Both the position numbers and the translations under genes were made by a program. Below, in pieces: positions 46,011 through 47,691 of a stretch of DNA of 47,691 nucleotides. Under the pieces are notes generated by a model. It was not told the DNA's origin. It did not search any database and saw only the letters and a list, made by a program, of their open reading frames with translations. Origin of the DNA: an uncultured Traorella sp. (lineage in GTDB: Bacteria; Bacillota_I; Bacilli_A; Erysipelotrichales; Erysipelotrichaceae); contig NZ_CALVGS010000133.1 in NCBI RefSeq assembly GCF_944327115.1, forward strand, positions 1-47,691, read 5' to 3'. The stretch's first letter is position 1. Each line of letters begins with the position of its first letter.

Positions 46011-47691
46011 ATGAGCGAAAACAGAATTTATTCAATCAACGGGCCGGTAGTTAAGGTAAGAAATGCTAAGGATTTTTCCATGATGGAAATGGTTTATGTC
46101 GGAGATGCACAGCTTGTTGGAGAAGTAATTTCCATCAGTGAGAAGGAAACGACGATACAGGTATATGAATCTACGACAGGTCTTCGGCCGGGAGAACCGG
46201 TAGAAGGCACAGGCTCTCCGATCAGCGTTACATTAGGTCCGGGAATTTTAAGAAATATCTTTGACGGAATTGAACGTCCTCTTGAACAGATCGAGGCTGA
46301 AGCCGGAGCCTTTATTCCGACTGGCAGCCATGTAGCACCGTTGGATGTTCATAAGAAATGGTCCGTTACGGTTTGTGTAAAAAAAGGAGATCGGGTAAAG
46401 GGCGGCGATATTTTCGCAACGACCCCTGAAACGAACCTGATCGTTCATAAATGTATGATCCACCCTGATTTAAGTGGTGAGGTTGTTGATTGTGTTGCTG
46501 ATGGTGATTATACGATCGAAGACACGATCATAAAGGTAAAGGATGATAACGGGGTCATTCATGAATGTAAGATGGCACAGAAATGGCCGATCAAGGATCC
46601 TCGTCCGGTAGCAAAACGTCTTCCTTTATCAATTCCGTTGATTACTGGTCAGCGTGTCGTTGATACGCTGTTCCCAATTGCGAAAGGCGGTACGGCTGCT
46701 GTTCCCGGGGGATTTGGTACAGGAAAGACAATGATGCAGCATCAGCTTGCAAAATGGTGTGATGCAGATATTATCGTATATGTCGGCTGTGGAGAACGTG
46801 GTAACGAGATGACACAGGTATTGGAAGAATTTAGAGAATTGATCGATCCAAAGAGCAAACAGCCGTTGACCGATCGAACTGTGTTGATTGCCAATACATC
46901 AAACATGCCGGTAGCAGCGCGTGAAGCATCAATCTATACAGGTGTTACATTAGCTGAATATTATCGTGATATGGGTTATCACGTAGCTATTATGGCGGAT
47001 TCAACGAGCCGTTGGGCTGAAGCCTTGCGTGAGATCAGCGGACGTTTGGAAGAAATGCCGGCTGAAGAAGGATTCCCGGCTTATCTGCCTTCACGTATTT
47101 CGCAGTTTTATGAACGCGCCGGTTATATGGAAACGCTGAATGGTCAAAATGGATCTGTTTCGATCATCGGTGCCGTATCGCCGCAGGGAGCTGACTTTTC
47201 TGAACCGGTCACACAGAATACGAAGCGTTTCGTACGCTGTTTCTGGGCATTGGATAAAGCATTGGCCTATGCAAGACATTATGCAGCGGTCAATTGGAAT
47301 CAGAGTTATAGTGAATATATCAGCGATCTTGAAAATTACTATAACGAGCATGTCAGTCCACGCTTTTTAAAGGACCGACAGGAAATCATGCAAATTTTAA
47401 ATGAAGAAACGAAGCTGATGGAAATCGTGAAGCTGATCGGATCGGATGTTTTGCCGGATGATCAGAAATGTACGATAGAAATCGCCAAGCTGATCCGTGT
47501 TGGCTTTCTGCAGCAGAATGCCTTCCACCCGGAAGATACCTATGTACCTTTGGATAAGCAATTGAAGATGATGGATGTGATCCTGCATCTTAATAAGCGA
47601 TGCAAAGAATGTGTGGAAAAGGGAATACCGGTCAGCACGATTCTTTCATTGGGCTTATTTGAAAAAATCGTAAAGATGAAATATGATGTAC
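46011..47691 (+). CDS. V-type ATP synthase catalytic subunit A (3' end outside window)
   Basis: ATG 46011 follows AGGAGG; 560 codons are read to the window edge with no stop, against a usual length near 590. The P-loop PGGFGTGKT has Lys239, with [16 protein letters not shown] (about 264-279), the [17 protein letters not shown] region (about 302-318) and [23 protein letters not shown]. The A-type 'non-homologous' insert ([16 protein letters not shown] onward, about 110-190) is also present. It is the catalytic subunit that hydrolyses or makes ATP with subunit B, which should follow beyond the edge. Confidence 0.97.
   Translation, partial: MSENRIYSINGPVVKVRNAKDFSMMEMVYVGDAQLVGEVISISEKETTIQVYESTTGLRPGEPVEGTGSPISVTLGPGILRNIFDGIERPLEQIEAEAGAFIPTGSHVAPLDVHKKWSVTVCVKKGDRVKGGDIFATTPETNLIVHKCMIHPDLSGEVVDCVADGDYTIEDTIIKVKDDNGVIHECKMAQKWPIKDPRPVAKRLPLSIPLITGQRVVDTLFPIAKGGTAAVPGGFGTGKTMMQHQLAKWCDADIIVYVGCGERGNEMTQVLEEFRELIDPKSKQPLTDRTVLIANTSNMPVAAREASIYTGVTLAEYYRDMGYHVAIMADSTSRWAEALREISGRLEEMPAEEGFPAYLPSRISQFYERAGYMETLNGQNGSVSIIGAVSPQGADFSEPVTQNTKRFVRCFWALDKALAYARHYAAVNWNQSYSEYISDLENYYNEHVSPRFLKDRQEIMQILNEETKLMEIVKLIGSDVLPDDQKCTIEIAKLIRVGFLQQNAFHPEDTYVPLDKQLKMMDVILHLNKRCKECVEKGIPVSTILSLGLFEKIVKMKYDV

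Noticed and set aside
1-47691. CRISPR array, tRNA or rRNA genes, IS elements, prophage genes
   Set aside because: No regular direct repeats, cloverleaf sequences, transposase motifs or phage structural genes were seen when reading both strands. This is by eye, not by a search tool.

Overview
This window comes from a low-GC Gram-positive bacterium, most likely of the Erysipelotrichaceae/Erysipelotrichia type. The evidence is a Gram-positive PolC, EzrA, a NifZ-like desulfurase beside a rhodanese-less ThiI, a YmfF/YmfH peptidase pair, pyruvate phosphate dikinase and a bacterial V-type ATPase operon. Taxonomy is inferred from gene content, not from a marker search. No tRNA, rRNA, CRISPR array, IS element or prophage module is visible. 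Almost all coding capacity is on the + strand; the exceptions are an FAD-dependent dehydrogenase, a YitT-family membrane protein, a short SSB-like protein and rpsD.

Layout. 1-2 kb holds two acetyltransferase genes (the first cut by the window edge, the second carrying an unusual extra N-terminal domain) and a membrane-anchored XRE regulator. 2-6.5 kb holds an FAD dehydrogenase (-), then two lipoproteins (a VanY-type D,D-carboxypeptidase and a CapA-type phosphoesterase-like protein) and a radical SAM protein. 6.5-13.5 kb holds recG, rnc and polC. 13.6-17.3 kb holds a YitT protein (-) and PPDK. 17.3-24.3 kb starts with a 650-base stretch with candidate micro-genes, followed by an operon of a DUF2207 membrane protein, a MoxR ATPase, a DUF58 protein and a membrane transglutaminase. 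24.4-30.8 kb holds a hypothetical gene, pepT, tex, rpsO and pnp. 30.8-34.4 kb holds a 2-hydroxyacid dehydrogenase and the two M16 peptidases. 34.4-35.7 kb holds the SSB-like gene and rpsD on the - strand with a structured leader. 35.9-40 kb holds ezrA, a cysteine desulfurase and thiI. 40-41.3 kb holds a small Asn/Gln-rich protein and a RluA-type pseudouridine synthase. From 41.3 kb to the end lies a V-type ATPase operon (G/H-like, C, I, K, F, E, and A cut by the edge).

How the genes fit together. Functional blocks are DNA/RNA maintenance (RecG, RNase III, PolC, Tex, PNPase, SSB), tRNA/rRNA modification (desulfurase + ThiI for 4-thiouridine, RluA), ribosomal proteins with probable autoregulatory leaders (S15, S4), cell envelope (VanY, CapA-like, EzrA, the MoxR/transglutaminase operon) and energy (PPDK, V-ATPase).

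Items most worth a second look are the two or three micro-ORFs with duplicated start regions upstream of the MoxR/transglutaminase operon, a recG start that sits exactly where transcription should begin (leaderless candidate), a pseudoknot-capable rpsO leader, an rpsD leader, a hairpin covering the ribosome-binding site of the Asn/Gln-rich gene, and a V-ATPase K subunit with a non-canonical first hairpin. I did not find a clear, self-contained novel defence or mobile system.
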